The notes below the pieces were generated by a model, which did no database searches, was not told the DNA's origin, and saw only the letters and a list, made by a program, of their open reading frames with translations. Positions 17,311-28,643 of a stretch of 42,374 nt of DNA are shown in pieces. Positions within the stretch are counted from its first letter, which is position 1, and every line of letters starts with the position of its first letter. Origin of the DNA: Perkinsus olseni (lineage: Eukaryota; Perkinsozoa; Perkinsida; Perkinsidae); assembly GCA_013115135.1 (NCBI GenBank), contig JABANP010000460.1:1-42374 (forward strand), written 5' to 3'. Both the position numbers and the translations under genes were made by a program.

Positions 17311-17579
17311 CATCTTTAATGAGGGTACGGTTTTCGGCCTCGTCGATGCAGGAGGAAGAGCGTTTCCGCTTCCCACCTCAGCACGACTGAGGTGGTGGGG
17401 TGAGCTGCCCCCAACCGGGGAGGTAGCGGGGAACTCGGCTGATTCGCCTGTCCACGGGTGAGGGCAGCCGAGCATAGGAAATTGCGTCGGTTGGAGAAGA
17501 GATTGACTCTACCTGTAATGATTTTGATGATTCTGCTCTGGTTATAGTCACGTATTCCAGTGAGCCGATCATATTATGA
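17311..17579 (+). pseudogene. Possible degraded pol C-terminal tail at the left edge of the array
   Basis: From about 17317 a plus frame reads GTVFGLVDAGGRAFPLPTSA and continues (ARLRWWGELPPTGEV). The first part resembles the small basic domain that follows retroelement integrase cores. A second frame (17478-17579) gives an acidic tail ending in TGA. The part from 17429 on is repeated at 30615, directly after a truncated integrase in copy 2. The part before 17429 is not repeated. I infer that it is the end of a third, older retroelement copy lying to the left. This rests on weak similarity by eye only. Confidence 0.25.
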
Positions 17580-18378
17580 TACGATCAAACAAAGATTCGT
17601 GATAAAACCAGTTGATCCTTTCTTTCATTACCAGACTTACTAGCAGAACCCGTCGCTCCGCTCCGGGGTTCTCTAGCTCTTAGTCAGAGGGACCACGTCC
17701 CTCGCTACGCTCGAGGAACAGCTAGGATTCATAAGGAGCTCACTTGTGCCTGCACTTCTCACAAGTGGGGGAAACAGTATCAATCTAGCGTTATTTCGGA
17801 CGTGTTCTATGGTTCGCTCACGCTCGGAGTATATGCAGCTTGTAAGAGAATCAAAAGTAGTGTACGTCCAAGGTAGTTGAGTATTTGATAGAAGTTAGGT
17901 TAGCACAAGGGTCGTTACAGAGTAGCGAGGATAGGTTTCAGAAGTAGATAGTGCGTATGATGAAACGGGTACATAGAGATGGAGATCGGAGTCTCCAACC
18001 GAATCTCCAGTTGGGGGATGAATGTTGGTGTCGATGAAAAAAGAGATCTGGGAATGACTATAGTATAGATTCGACAGTCAACTTTCGTCTTTTTGAAGGC
18101 GAGCATTTAGAGTAGAGTAGTAGCAGGGGCAATGGTAGCACGTGTAGTAAAAGGCTGCGAGAGAAATGATGAGGTGAGGAGAATGATTGGTACATCTGCA
18201 GTAGTAGGAGGTATGTAGAAGATTGTAGTACTTGAAGGCAGAATAACTGGATCAAAATCGAGAGGTGTAAGACATACTCGCCGGCTTTCCTGAAATAACT
18301 GGAGGAAGCGAAGGGTTTAGGTATCGATAAAAATTACCGCAATCGGTCGGATTGCCACATCATCATCATCGGATTTGG

Positions 18379-18395
18379 CCAATAAGGCATATATA
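18379..18395 (+). promoter_or_regulatory. CCAAT and TATA-like elements (candidate retroelement promoter), copy 1
   Basis: A CCAAT motif (18379-18383) lies a few bases upstream of TATATA (18390-18395), in the non-coding region before gag and on the gag strand. The arrangement is conserved in copy 2. The position fits an LTR promoter, but short motifs such as these also occur by chance. Confidence 0.3.
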
Positions 18396-18764
18396 CAACT
18401 TATATCATATGCGTCGGGGCCTCCTTACACGAGACTCATGAGAGTGTATCACAAGTCGTGATTTCATTAGAGAGAGATTGATATCGGAGGCCGCAAAAAT
18501 AGAGGCACTCAAAAAGAGAGATCGATAAAAGCCAGGGTCTAATGAATAAAAATGAAATGCGCTGGAGACGAATCAGGCTGAGTGAGCATGAAATACTCGG
18601 CGAATCTACATTGAGACATCGCCCTTTCCGTTGCTTGAATCCGAGGAAGTGGTGGAGGAAGTCCAAACCGCTTGGAGGAGCCACATCGGAAGACCTCATG
18701 GAGCAGCTTATGCGCATCCAATGGAGTGATGGGCGATCTTACCTTGTGCATGTACACGGTAGGT

Positions 18765-18784
18765 AGCCCGCCCGTGGGCGGGCT
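18765..18784 (+). other. Perfect GC-rich hairpin followed by a T-rich run, copy 1
   Basis: AGCCCGCCC and GGGCGGGCT pair perfectly across a two-base loop and are followed by TTCTTC. It looks like a bacterial intrinsic terminator but lies in eukaryotic LTR-like DNA. A role in retroelement RNA 3'-end formation or packaging is conceivable. It is fully conserved in copy 2. Confidence 0.6.
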
Positions 18785-20971
18785 TTCTTCTGAGGGCCCC
18801 GCAAAGACCCCTATCAGATGTCGCAACAGCGCTATACCTTGCCTCTTAGCGATCTGTCCCATCACGTTGTGGTGACCACTTTCACGTCAGTACTTATGAC
18901 TCGCCTCCAGATCCTACAAAATCTCTCTATTAGAGCTTACCAATCAGAGGAGTATGCTAAGCTAGCACTTAACGAGTTTGGCCGATCACCATATGTAGTG
19001 AAATTCCACCCGAAGTATCCCCAGGCCTTTTCTTGCGTTCAACCGTTGCAACTCCCGAGCTTGAAGCTCGGAGCCTAGTAGACGTAATTCACACGATTCA
19101 GACTGGCCGGAGACATGTGTGATTCCACGTGAGCTTGTAGCAGGACGACTCTACCGGTTGTAAACTGCCATTTTGCCATCCGATATAACAGCTCCGAGTC
19201 GGAGCCTCCGGCAGAGTGTAAATTACACTGCGTAACATATGCTACGCTGGCAGTGGTCGTCAGCGTCGCCGTCGATCACGACGGCCGCATTTGGATAGCC
19301 ATGAAAGTATTACCAGTTCCACCCGAATTCAGATATCCTCCTCTCCCGGGCGGCCCTGATAGTGCCTGAAAATCCTGCTACCCTTCACTCAACGGGAATT
19401 GTGCTACGATATCTCAGACCTCCTGTCCAAACATGCATCACATGGACTTGCATCTGAGGTACTACTGCCAAGCTGTTACACTGCCAATACTATGAACAGC
19501 TGCCAACTGTTGCACTGCAATAGTGGGATCGAAGAACTGTTCTCTTTGGGCAACCAACCTGTCCCTCGAAGATGCCGTACCAAACTCCCAGTTTGGACAG
19601 CTGTTCCGGATGAGAGATGACACTGATGATACACCCATGCACTTACCGCTTTGTAACTTCTATGTAGTTTACATCCGGAACCCGGATTCCGGGTGAAGGA
19701 AACTTTACTTACCGCGGGATCGGAGAGAATATAATTATGAACTTCGAGCACGGTACAGCGGAGATAGTTACCGAAGCCGAAGCCGCATTCCGCCGATACT
19801 CAGTGTGGAGTCGACACTAACATCATGTTACTTGTGTGCCCAACAATGAAGCGTAAATTACAATGGGCGAACGACAGGAGAGGAAAGATTTCCCTAGTCC
19901 GACGATTGCACGATTGAAAGCGTGTACTACCAATGTCTGGGAAGAAAGTTCACATGCGTAGCTCGATCTCTTCACCTCTAGTCAAGGTATTCAACCGCCC
20001 ACCCAGTTACTTCCTTCAACTTTTCCGGGAACGAACTCGCTCGACGAGCGACGCTCGTCTCAAACTTGAGCCGCTCGACCGTGGGACCGTTGATTTGAAA
20101 GGAGCCGAACAAGAACAGGAAAAATGCCTACAATTAAAGAGCGAAATCGCGTAATAGCATCTCGTGACGTTGTAACACGGAGTAAATCGGCGCATGTTAG
20201 TAAGAAGCTGTATTTGTATTCGCATCTACCGTTAAGCGTAAGTCTTACTTCTCACTATAGGTGTAGAGGAGTTTAAGAGTAGGTTTAGTTCGTATGCTTG
20301 GGCAAACTCAATCAGCGGGAGAGATATGGTTCTGAACGGAAATAACATTTCGCGACGTTTTAACACCTGGTACATCGGCGCACATCTGTGAGGGGCGATA
20401 ACTATGTCCACATCACACCATACCGAAGTGTCTACGCATAGTCCTGCTTTCCGGCAAGTACGGCAAACTCTATGCACAGAGACAAACGCGAACATGAAGA
20501 ATCTGTTAGCGATGGAAGATATTGAGCAGCATAATCCTTTGTAAGAAAATTACTCGGACATTTTTCTGTGACGGTTTAACCCAATTAATCAACGTAAATC
20601 GATCACACTATGAAAGATATATTACGAGGAGCAGGGAGAGTTTGGAACGTGTTTCCAAGTAATGCGGTAGCAGAAGTAAAGCTGTGTAATATGAAAAAAA
20701 AACCGGGATCAAACTTCGAAAAATACGATGGGAATTCGATTCTTCGCGCACGATGTATGTTCTTCTATTATAAGTAGTAGAGATTGAGATATAGTGGAGG
20801 ATCGAGGACCCACAAGATTACAAAGTATCTCTGTGACGCGGCCAATCCTTATTCGTGATGTTTACTATGGAGTCCGTATTTTACCGTATCGCTTTGTTAA
20901 TCATATGTTGTGATACTCACGTACTTCAGGGTTCTTGATCTTTGGTCTATTCCCGTCACTATCGCTCCTAT

Positions 20972-23900
20972 ATGGAGAATACTCCCTATCGCAGAAGGTG
21001 ATGTTGGGTTGCACGAGAGCCAGTCGTCCATCGCGACATCCGGGGCGTCAAGCGGGCAAAGAGCCGTGCTGCAACATTTATTGGCGATCCCGGTGGGACA
21101 GAAGGTGAAGGAGATTGCGGGCACGGTCAAGGTTCGGACTAACGCCCCTAGACGAAGTGACGAACTTGCTGGTCGCGGACTTGAGGGCTCGAGAGAGGAG
21201 CAGCTGCCACCAGGGGATTCGGAGGAGCTTGCACATTTTATTGGAGCAGCATTGGAAGAGGTGAGGGAGGAGGTATTAGAGCTCTGGGGGCCGGAGATCG
21301 AGTTTGATGGTTGAGAGGGGAATGCACGAGCAATTTGAAAATTTGAAGATATATTTGGCTCTAGAATTAAGAGCACGATCCGAGGATCCCGGGGATGTTA
21401 GGGCCATTCGAGCGGCGAGAAAGGGGGTCCGAGCTCAGCCAGGGCCAGTGTGTATTCGCCTTTTGCCATCAATCTCGCGGATTCTTTCTGTGGAGAGGAT
21501 CGCTCGGCGGAAATGTGAGCTGGTGAGAGAGGAATCGAGAGAGATTGAGCTTGTGCGAGACGAGGGGCGGGACCGACCAAGTCCTAGCCCGCCTGTTTAT
21601 CAGCAAAGCGGAGGGTGATCAGTCTGCGGTGGAGCCTATGAGAGTTGTAGGTGGGTCGGAACCGAAAGTAGGTGGTCGATTCACCGACAAAGACGTCGCG
21701 GGAGTGCGGGGCGGCAGAAATGATGAGCCGTCTAGTATCTCGAGGAGGGATACGCCCGTGGGCATGACCGAGGGCTCTGAAGCAAAGATCACTGACGATA
21801 GTCAAGGGTTACTGAAGGAAGGTGAGCGGGAGAAGATTCGGAAGGCCGCTGAGGCCGGTCGCACCGCCAGGAGGGCCTTATAGAATTACAGGGACGACTC
21901 CTCTCTCGTTGTTCAAGACCCATGTCTCGGTGATCTCGTCTAGTCGGGGGTTGGAGCAAGGTTCATGAATATTACTACCTCGCCCACCACATTGAAGCTC
22001 GACTATGGATCGACATTGTCACTGCTAACCGCATGCTGTTGAAGAACCCCTTGCGCCGAGACAGTTATTCTGAGGCCGTCGATGATATTTGGCGAGCTTT
22101 GGAGCGAAGAGCGGGGAAGAATCGTGAGAGCGAGATTCTTCAGTCAGAAGGCTTGACGATGCAGCAAAAGAAGGGTGAAAGTGTGAGCGATTTCCTGCAT
22201 CGGGTGAATGATTTCAGGTTGAGATGTCAGTGTGCAGGCATAGTCCATAAGGACTCATATTGGATCACGCTGTGCAGGGTCGGTCTGACGAATGAATTGA
22301 TTAAGAAGCTTAGCTGCTTGTCTGCGGTGAGAACGTGGGAAGAATGGTCTGAGAATGTCGAGCAGATGGCCGGAGATGATGCGGCCGGAGGCCGGGTAGC
22401 TGAAGTCCTTGGAGTGAGCGCGTCGAATACCGGCGGCACGCTGAACTCTGGGACGGGGAATGATGCGACTAGGGGGCGCGGTGATGGTAAGGGTCCAGCC
22501 GAGTTCCGGGGCAAGTGCTTCTTCTGTCACCAGGGTGGTCACCGGGCGTCTCACTGTCCGAATCGGAATCTTGCGGGGAAATGTTTCCATTGCAAGAAGC
22601 CGGGGCATCGACGAGCCCAGTGTCCGTTGTTGCAAAGTGGCAGTGCAGCCGCTGATGCGCAGGATGGCGAGGTGAGTGGTGATGGGGGCACGTCAGGTCA
22701 GGGCTCGAAGGACCAGCAGACTGAGACTGCTCAAGGGACTGGTAAGGAGTCTGCGGCGGGGTGCGAGTGACAACAAAATTCCTTCGCGGTGGAGTGCTGC
22801 GAGTCACGGGCCGGATTGAGGTCGGTAGCCGTCGGAAGGAATGATGACCCTCCCGTTTTGTCGCTTCGCTGGGCTGATGAGGAGATGACTATGTTGCTGG
22901 ACAGCGGATCGGCTGCTTCGCTGATCGATCGTGAGACAGCTGACAGGATGATTGCGAAAGGAGCTGCTTCAGCGATCGCGGGTCAGTCTCCTGTGTCCAT
23001 CCGTTACGCGGATGCCAGGGTTGAACCGTCTTGTGGCGAGCTCATTGCGAATGTGTGGATTGGTGATAAGCCTGCCTACCTACCTTTCCTGATTGTCGGG
23101 AAATTGGGTCGGCCGTTGATTGGTCGCCGAGGTCTACGACTGTTGGGTGTCAGCCTCGACTTTCCGCAAGATGCTCCTTTCGGAGCGAGTAGCCTGCGCG
23201 AGATGTTCGAGGAAGAGTATGTGATGCCATGACCGCTGAGGTCGCGTTAGCGACAGGCGTCATTGGTGTTACTGCACCAATGATGAACTGTTCCTGACCG
23301 ATGACACGGATCTGAAGGCCGTGGAGTCGGGTCTGAGTCGGCCATCACCGGTGTCGGATGGGTCAGGGAGAACGCGATGTCCTGGACCGGAGAGTCGACG
23401 AGGTGTTGGCTTTCGCTTCTGATGAGCTGCGTGCGAAGGAATCGACTACAGTGGCCGTGAGCGGGAACTCCTCAGTGATCTCTTCTCGAGGGTCAGCGCC
23501 TTGGGCGACATAACGATCTCTGATGGTTATGAGCTGTCCCTACGGAAGGAAGGTAAGGGTTCCGATGGGCCGGGATATTCCTTCGTTGTTAAGTGGAAGA
23601 CTCACACTTCATCGTCCGAGAAGGTGTCTCAAGTTCCGCAAGGGTGGTGTAGTGACTCTCTGATACAGAAGCTCGACGAGAAGGAGCGTTCTGAGTTCGA
23701 CCAGCACTGCTCGGTGTATACTGAGAAGGGCTGGTGGAAGAAGGTTGAGAAAGATGATGCTGAGCTCTCGGAAATCCGTCGGTCTCATCCTGTTGGGACC
23801 ATTTTCCCTGTCAAGCAGAGCCTGATGAAGTCTACTCGAATCAGGCCGGTTGCGGATATGAGGGCGGCTAATCTTGCTTCGCCAATGGTCTCTGCGGTAC

Positions 23901-24647
23901 AGCCTACTGTACTGGCAGCGGGCCGGAGTGTTGAGAGGTACACTCCGACGAGGGTGCAGGTGCGTCAATATGACCTCGAGAAGGCCTTCTATTCGATCGG
24001 TACTGAGGTCATGGATGCGAAAACCGGTAAGTGTACACCAGTCTACCTCAGGATTGGTAAGGACCTGTTCCAGTGTTCGAAGTTGGCGTTCGGACTCTCA
24101 GTTGGTCCGCATGCGCTGAACTGTTCTCAGCGTATCATCCAGAAGGTTGTCCGGTGTGCTTACGATGTGCTGAAAGGTGCTCAATGTCGCGATGTTTTCC
24201 CTACCATTGTTGTTGTCATGGACGACTTTGTCGTGGCCGGTGAGGCGCACGTGATTGATGTCGTCGAACAACTGTTGCTCTCGGGTTGGGACCTGTGTGG
24301 TTTCGTCTGTCCCGAGGCAAAGCGCGAGAGATGGTCGGGTGATCAGAGTACCCGCTGGCTCGGGAATCTCTGGTGCTGGGACGATGAGCACGAGAAGCTG
24401 TCTGTCAAGCGCTGTGATGCTCCGGTGGTCCCGGAGGCTGCAGGCTTGAGTAAGCGCGCTGTGTTCAAGTTGGCCGGGAAGATCGGCTGTGTTACTGGTG
24501 GCGCTTACGAGGCGTTAGCTAGATGCCATTCTGATGCAGCTCGAGTAGCTGCTGGTCAGGCCGGTTCCTGGGACGGCCAGGATCAACCATGGGCGAAGCC
24601 AGCAGCCCATCACTTAGGCTTGGCATGCGAGTATTGGCGACGAGCGG
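20972..24647 (+). pseudogene. Retroelement gag-protease-reverse transcriptase, copy 1, frame-broken
   Basis: This is the counterpart of the open frame of copy 2 but is split by at least a dozen small indels into separate open pieces: gag N-terminal segments at 20910-21314, 21304-21618 and 21545-21883; capsid plus two CCHC zinc knuckles at 22033-22770; protease at 22789-23232; and RT from 23501. Most differences are one-base changes in homopolymers (for example C4 versus C3 near 21148). In RT, a plus-one and a minus-one change around 23930-23960 offset each other, leaving about ten altered residues. The gene is cut at 24647 by the hAT insertion. Whether the breaks are real decay or sequence error cannot be told from one strand of consensus. 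Confidence 0.87.
24640..24647 (+). repeat. Left 8-bp target-site duplication of the hAT element, copy 1
   Basis: ACGAGCGG is found directly before the left terminal repeat and again directly after the right one (29148-29155). An eight-base duplication is the hallmark length for hAT transposons. The pol reading frame runs up to it from the left and resumes after one copy of it on the right. Confidence 0.93.
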
Positions 24648-24660
24648 CAGGCCTCTGCAT
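24648..24660 (+). repeat. hAT left terminal inverted repeat, copy 1
   Basis: CAGGCCTCTGCAT matches the reverse complement of the right end (CAGGCCTCCACAT) at 11 of 13 positions. CAG-initial termini are typical of hAT elements. GC-rich subterminal palindromes follow at about 24680-24772. Confidence 0.9.
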
Positions 24661-25474
24661 GCGAGACGAGTCTCGGTACGGCGCGCCGCGCGCTCGCCGA
24701 GCGAGCGAGCGGCGAGCGAGCGCGGTCGTCTCCATCTCTGGCGAGACGAGCGGCGAGTCTCGCCGAGACTCGGGCCAAAAAGTGGAGAAAAGGCAAGCGG
24801 ATTCAAGCCACGCAGCCGTCGATCAATTTTTTTCCCTTGGTATCCAATCTGGGGGTTGGGCTGACCCAATGGGTCGTGATGGTTTACTGCCAGTACACTG
24901 CCTTTTCAGTTATACTTTTTGCCCGTTCAGCATGAGTTGGTATGAGCGCGTCTGAGTCAGATGGTCTGACAGTGTCAGACTGACACAATAGCTCGTGCCG
25001 TCATACCCTCACGCGTTATGAGTTATACTGCTATTTTTATGACGAGGTCGCCTAACATTGTATGACGCCGTCGTAATTTATCACAAGCAAACTCCCAGCC
25101 GGGCACGATGACAATCTCGATCACACTCATTGCTATACATTGTATAGTTTACAATTTGGTTGTCGAGTCGCCAACCTAGCGTGTTTGTGCAAGTTACACA
25201 TCCACTGAGAACTTGTACGGAGTCCGTACTACGGACATTGTCAACGTCACATTGCATCTCTATCAACTCAGCGTAGCCTCTCAACTCCGGCTAAGTTACC
25301 TCGCTAACGCAAAACAAACTGCCCCAAAATAGAGAACGCATCTTGATCAAGACTAATCATATCATGCAAAGTGCGCTAACTGTAGACCACAGTCTGTAGT
25401 TAGTAACCGTACCTGCACATAGTACGGACATCGCGCCCGCCACTATGCGAAGTTGACTCACAGCTGCCAATTCA
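24661..25474. other. hAT left subterminal region, non-coding, palindrome-rich
   Basis: No gene. Perfect inverted repeats with one central base lie at 24754-24772 (arms of 9), 24964-24980 (8), 25133-25147 (7) and 25215-25229 (7). Two of these are extended by a further complementary arm. Subterminal repeats are normally transposase-binding sites in hAT elements. The density here is higher than I would expect. Confidence 0.7.
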
Positions 25475-28400
25475 TCACTTCTTCATTGGGTTCCTCAAGA
25501 ACGCATTTGTGGTTTGAATTATCAACAGTGACTCGAGCGTGTTAGGCGAGCTCTGTTCTACGCATGCCGAGCTGATCTCGTGCACGGCTGAAAATGCCCT
25601 CACAGGGAGCTAGTGGTAAGGGTAAAGAACTGCGCACACGCAGCTGCTTCAGCCAACAGGGGAAACGCGCTCCTAGCTTTCTCCCAGAATACATCATAGG
25701 AATCATCGTGACAGGAAGGGTGAGATACCGCTTAACTTCGAGCTCCACTCGCTTCTGCAACTGCTCCTCGAATGCAGCGTTCTCCATGAACCGGGGTAGC
25801 TTTTCATCACCAAAAAGGTCACCAACGCAGCTATCCTCCAGCTCAGCCTCGTCCATGGTCAGATCCATGATGCCGGTACAGCAGCCAACGTTATTAGAAG
25901 TCTTCTGTGCTGGTTCGCAAGGTGAGCCATCAAGTTTGTCATTGGTGATTATCGACCACTCATTAAGCTGCTGAATCAATCTGGATCTACTTAACATATT
26001 TCGGATTTCAGCTTTGCGGTTATCGCCAAAAGATTCGCGATAAGCTTGAACGATTTTGAGACTGTCCACTCGCTCGAACCTCAATTTCGGGTGTAGCATA
26101 GCAGGGAGCAAGCAGTCGGGAGTGATGCGCGCTATCACCTGAGACAGAACATCGATATTAAAGACACACGATATCGATAGCAAGCATTTAGGTGACCACT
26201 GGAAACAGCGGGTGTGACTCACCGATGCGACACCAAACGTTCGAAGTAAACAAAGTTTCTTCTGTGGCGCATCGGTGTTGGGAAATTACCTTGTCCAAGA
26301 ATCCCTGACGGATTTTTCGCTCTAGCCTTCTTGATCATAGGCAGCTCATCATCTGGATCGTCACATAGATGCAGCCAGCATCTCTCTAACTCCCTGGGAT
26401 AAGAGAAGGGTCTTCTCAGAAAGCATACACGAGAAATATGGAACCAGATGAAATATTTCCCCGAGTGCACAAAACCTACATGATAGTTTTTTTGTAGCGC
26501 CAAGCTTTTTTGTAGCTCTGAATGGTGATCGTTGCATCTCTAAGTGGTTTTATCAGGGACATTAGTTGCTGCAACTCTTTGTTCCGAGACAGCACTTTCT
26601 CGAAGCACCTACCACAGGCCTATTCAAATCTGGGTACCGCCCAATAGGTAGCAAGATCTCGCCACCCTACACCAGTGGTGTAACACCACTGAAGCGAAGG
26701 CCAAACAGTGTTTGGCAAACACAGCTGCGAAGACTCCTCACCCGTACAGCGTGAGTATTGCTCGCTCATTGATTATGCTATTCAATGGAACCAATGGAGT
26801 CCAGAAGTTTTCCAATGGAGTCCATCGGGAAGCGCTTGGATAATCCAAGTTGGATTCCAGCCCGGAATTCCCAGCTTGTAATAGACTTTATCAGAAAGCG
26901 GGGTAGCCGAATTAGGCGGGCGCGACAATTGAAGCTCGATCCCAGGCATTCGAGCGATCGACAAGCGGCGATTGTCCTCCCCGATTCTCGAATCCAGCCG
27001 AAACTACATGGCCTTTCCTTTCTCAATGAGTAGCGACCCTAAAGGCTCCCACGCGTCAGCAACGCTCTTCAGCATATCGTACAGAGAGTTCCACTTGACT
27101 TCATTTACGGGCTTCAACCTACAAAGAAGATCTCGGCACTGGTGCCATCATATCCAAACTTACTTATTGTATCCTTTATCTTTTTATCTTGCTATTCAAC
27201 CTTGACTTTTTGATGTACAATACCATTCTTGCTGTTGCTGCAACAAGGGCTGCTGCTGAGTTGTCCTTCTCCACTTTCCTTGCTGCCAGCATCTCATCAG
27301 GGAAGAGATGATGGAGCTTTCGAGTAGATTCCTCCTGTTTAGGGCACGTTCCGCACTTTATTGCAAGCTGTATCAGATGTGCGAAACAAGGGGTAGACGC
27401 CAAATCGCCCTCGTTCAAAGCGGCAATGTTATTGCTTGCCGAGTCGGTGCTGAAAAGAATGCTCTTTCCATCGAGCTCGTACTTGGAAAGAACCTGAAAT
27501 GAATCCGGATGCATGCGTTCCGCGAGCCACTCAACTCACGTCATTCGTGGTAGCCAGTACATCTGCCGCAGTCTCAGATGGTAGCTCTTGTAGAGCGAGA
27601 AGCGCCGGTCGGGAGTGATCACCGTTATGCAGGTTCACCGTAATCCCTAGCAGATGACGATTCTGGTAGGGGTTCAGCCATGCATCGAAATGAACCTACA
27701 CAAAAATAGTTCGAATGATTCGATTTGAATCGTACTGCGCTGTTCACAAATGGCTATGTTGTGGCCTCCCATTGGTAGGACCTACCTGATATGGAGGTCG
27801 CTGCGCCTTGATTTTATTCTTCACCAGTTCCCTCCTCTCAGCCGCCACTTCTTTGCATTTTCTGCTGATCGTCGTATCAGATGGAATGGACTTGGCAGCA
27901 TCCCAGGGTCTTCCAACCTTCGTTGTTACATCTATTATCATCTGTATAAATTCTAGCATAGCCTCTGATCTATGAGTAGCAAAGCCAATGCCAGGGATGG
28001 CGGCCGACAATTTCACGCAGCCGTCGACCAGAGTGCGACGATGCTCTTCTGGGAGAGACACTGGCTGGAGGACACCCGGAAACTGGGTCAGTTTCATAGG
28101 TTTCGAGCTCTCATGTTTGCACTCATGCCGAATCATCGATGATGTATTGGCGTCGATGTGGGAGACAACGATCAAGCAGTGATTACACGCAGCAATGTTA
28201 TCAAACATCTTGTTATCACTCTTCCTCTTGACCAGACTGAAATCTTCCCAGACCTTGCTCTTACTGTTGGGCTTAGGACCCGCTAAGGAGTATGCCACCA
28301 GATCCAACGCCTGCCCCATCTGTGGGCCACCATCACCCTTTTTGACGGTTGCAAATGCAGAGGAGGACAGCTTGCGAATTTTGCGACTTGTGCTATGCAC

Positions 28401-28643
28401 CGTAGACGGGGCCCTTTTCTTCGCCGAAGTTGTACAAGCAGCTGCGGGAGTGCGAGACGACTGTGCAGCAGCACGTGTTGTTGGAGGAATTAAGGGATGA
28501 ATAACAGCATCAGCTTCGTCACCCGAGATCAGGTTCTCAGCACCGCCATCAATGAACGCCCCCGACGAGCTGCTTGCCGACATGGAAGTATTAGCCGCAT
28601 ACAGTCCGACATGTTCGGAAGATGGACGAAGAGGGCCAGGCAT
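25475..28643 (-). pseudogene. hAT transposase with BED zinc finger, copy 1, multi-exon, frame-broken at 3' end
   Basis: Cut-and-paste transposase. Exon 1 (28643-27786) has a Ser/Ala-rich N terminus, then a BED-type finger (CNHC followed by HECKH). Exon 2 (27695-27540) carries HFDAWLNPYQNRHLLGITV, matching the hAT catalytic-core block around the first acidic residue. Exon 3 (27493-27201) has STDSASN and CFAHLIQLAIK, the second-aspartate and CxxH blocks. Exon 4 (27118-27008) has EVKWNSLYDML. Another exon near 26610-26515 reads LIKPLRDATITIQ. The last exon (26138-25475) ends with the dimerisation block (SCEGIFSRARDQLGMRRTEL) and a TGA. Introns are GT-AG and the phases of exons 1-4 agree. Compared with copy 2, the last exon has one-base indels near 25611 and 25718. 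The start is the ATG at 28643. Confidence 0.88.

Larger units (their letters stand above)
17580..20971 (+). other. Non-coding LTR/leader-like region of the retroelement, copy 1
   Basis: About 3.4 kb lies between the pol tail stop and the gag start with no credible coding frame. In a head-to-tail array this position would hold a single LTR plus leader. Promoter-like elements occur at 18379-18395. The region contains a striking number of short perfect hairpins: CACTTGTG...CACAAGTG near 17729-17766; 18765-18784; 19055-19071; 19191-19205; GCCGTCG...CGACGGC near 19268-19285; 19680-19694; 20037-20059. LTR borders, primer-binding site and polypurine tract could not be fixed, because only one LTR would be present per unit. 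Confidence 0.45.

Noticed and set aside
18765..18790. Bacterial rho-independent terminator
   Set aside because: The surroundings are eukaryotic retroelement DNA with spliced genes nearby; shape alone is not enough.
22227..22635. Minus-strand open frames of 95 and 126 codons opposite gag
   Set aside because: They mirror the strongly biased plus-strand gag coding sequence and occur identically in both units without motifs.
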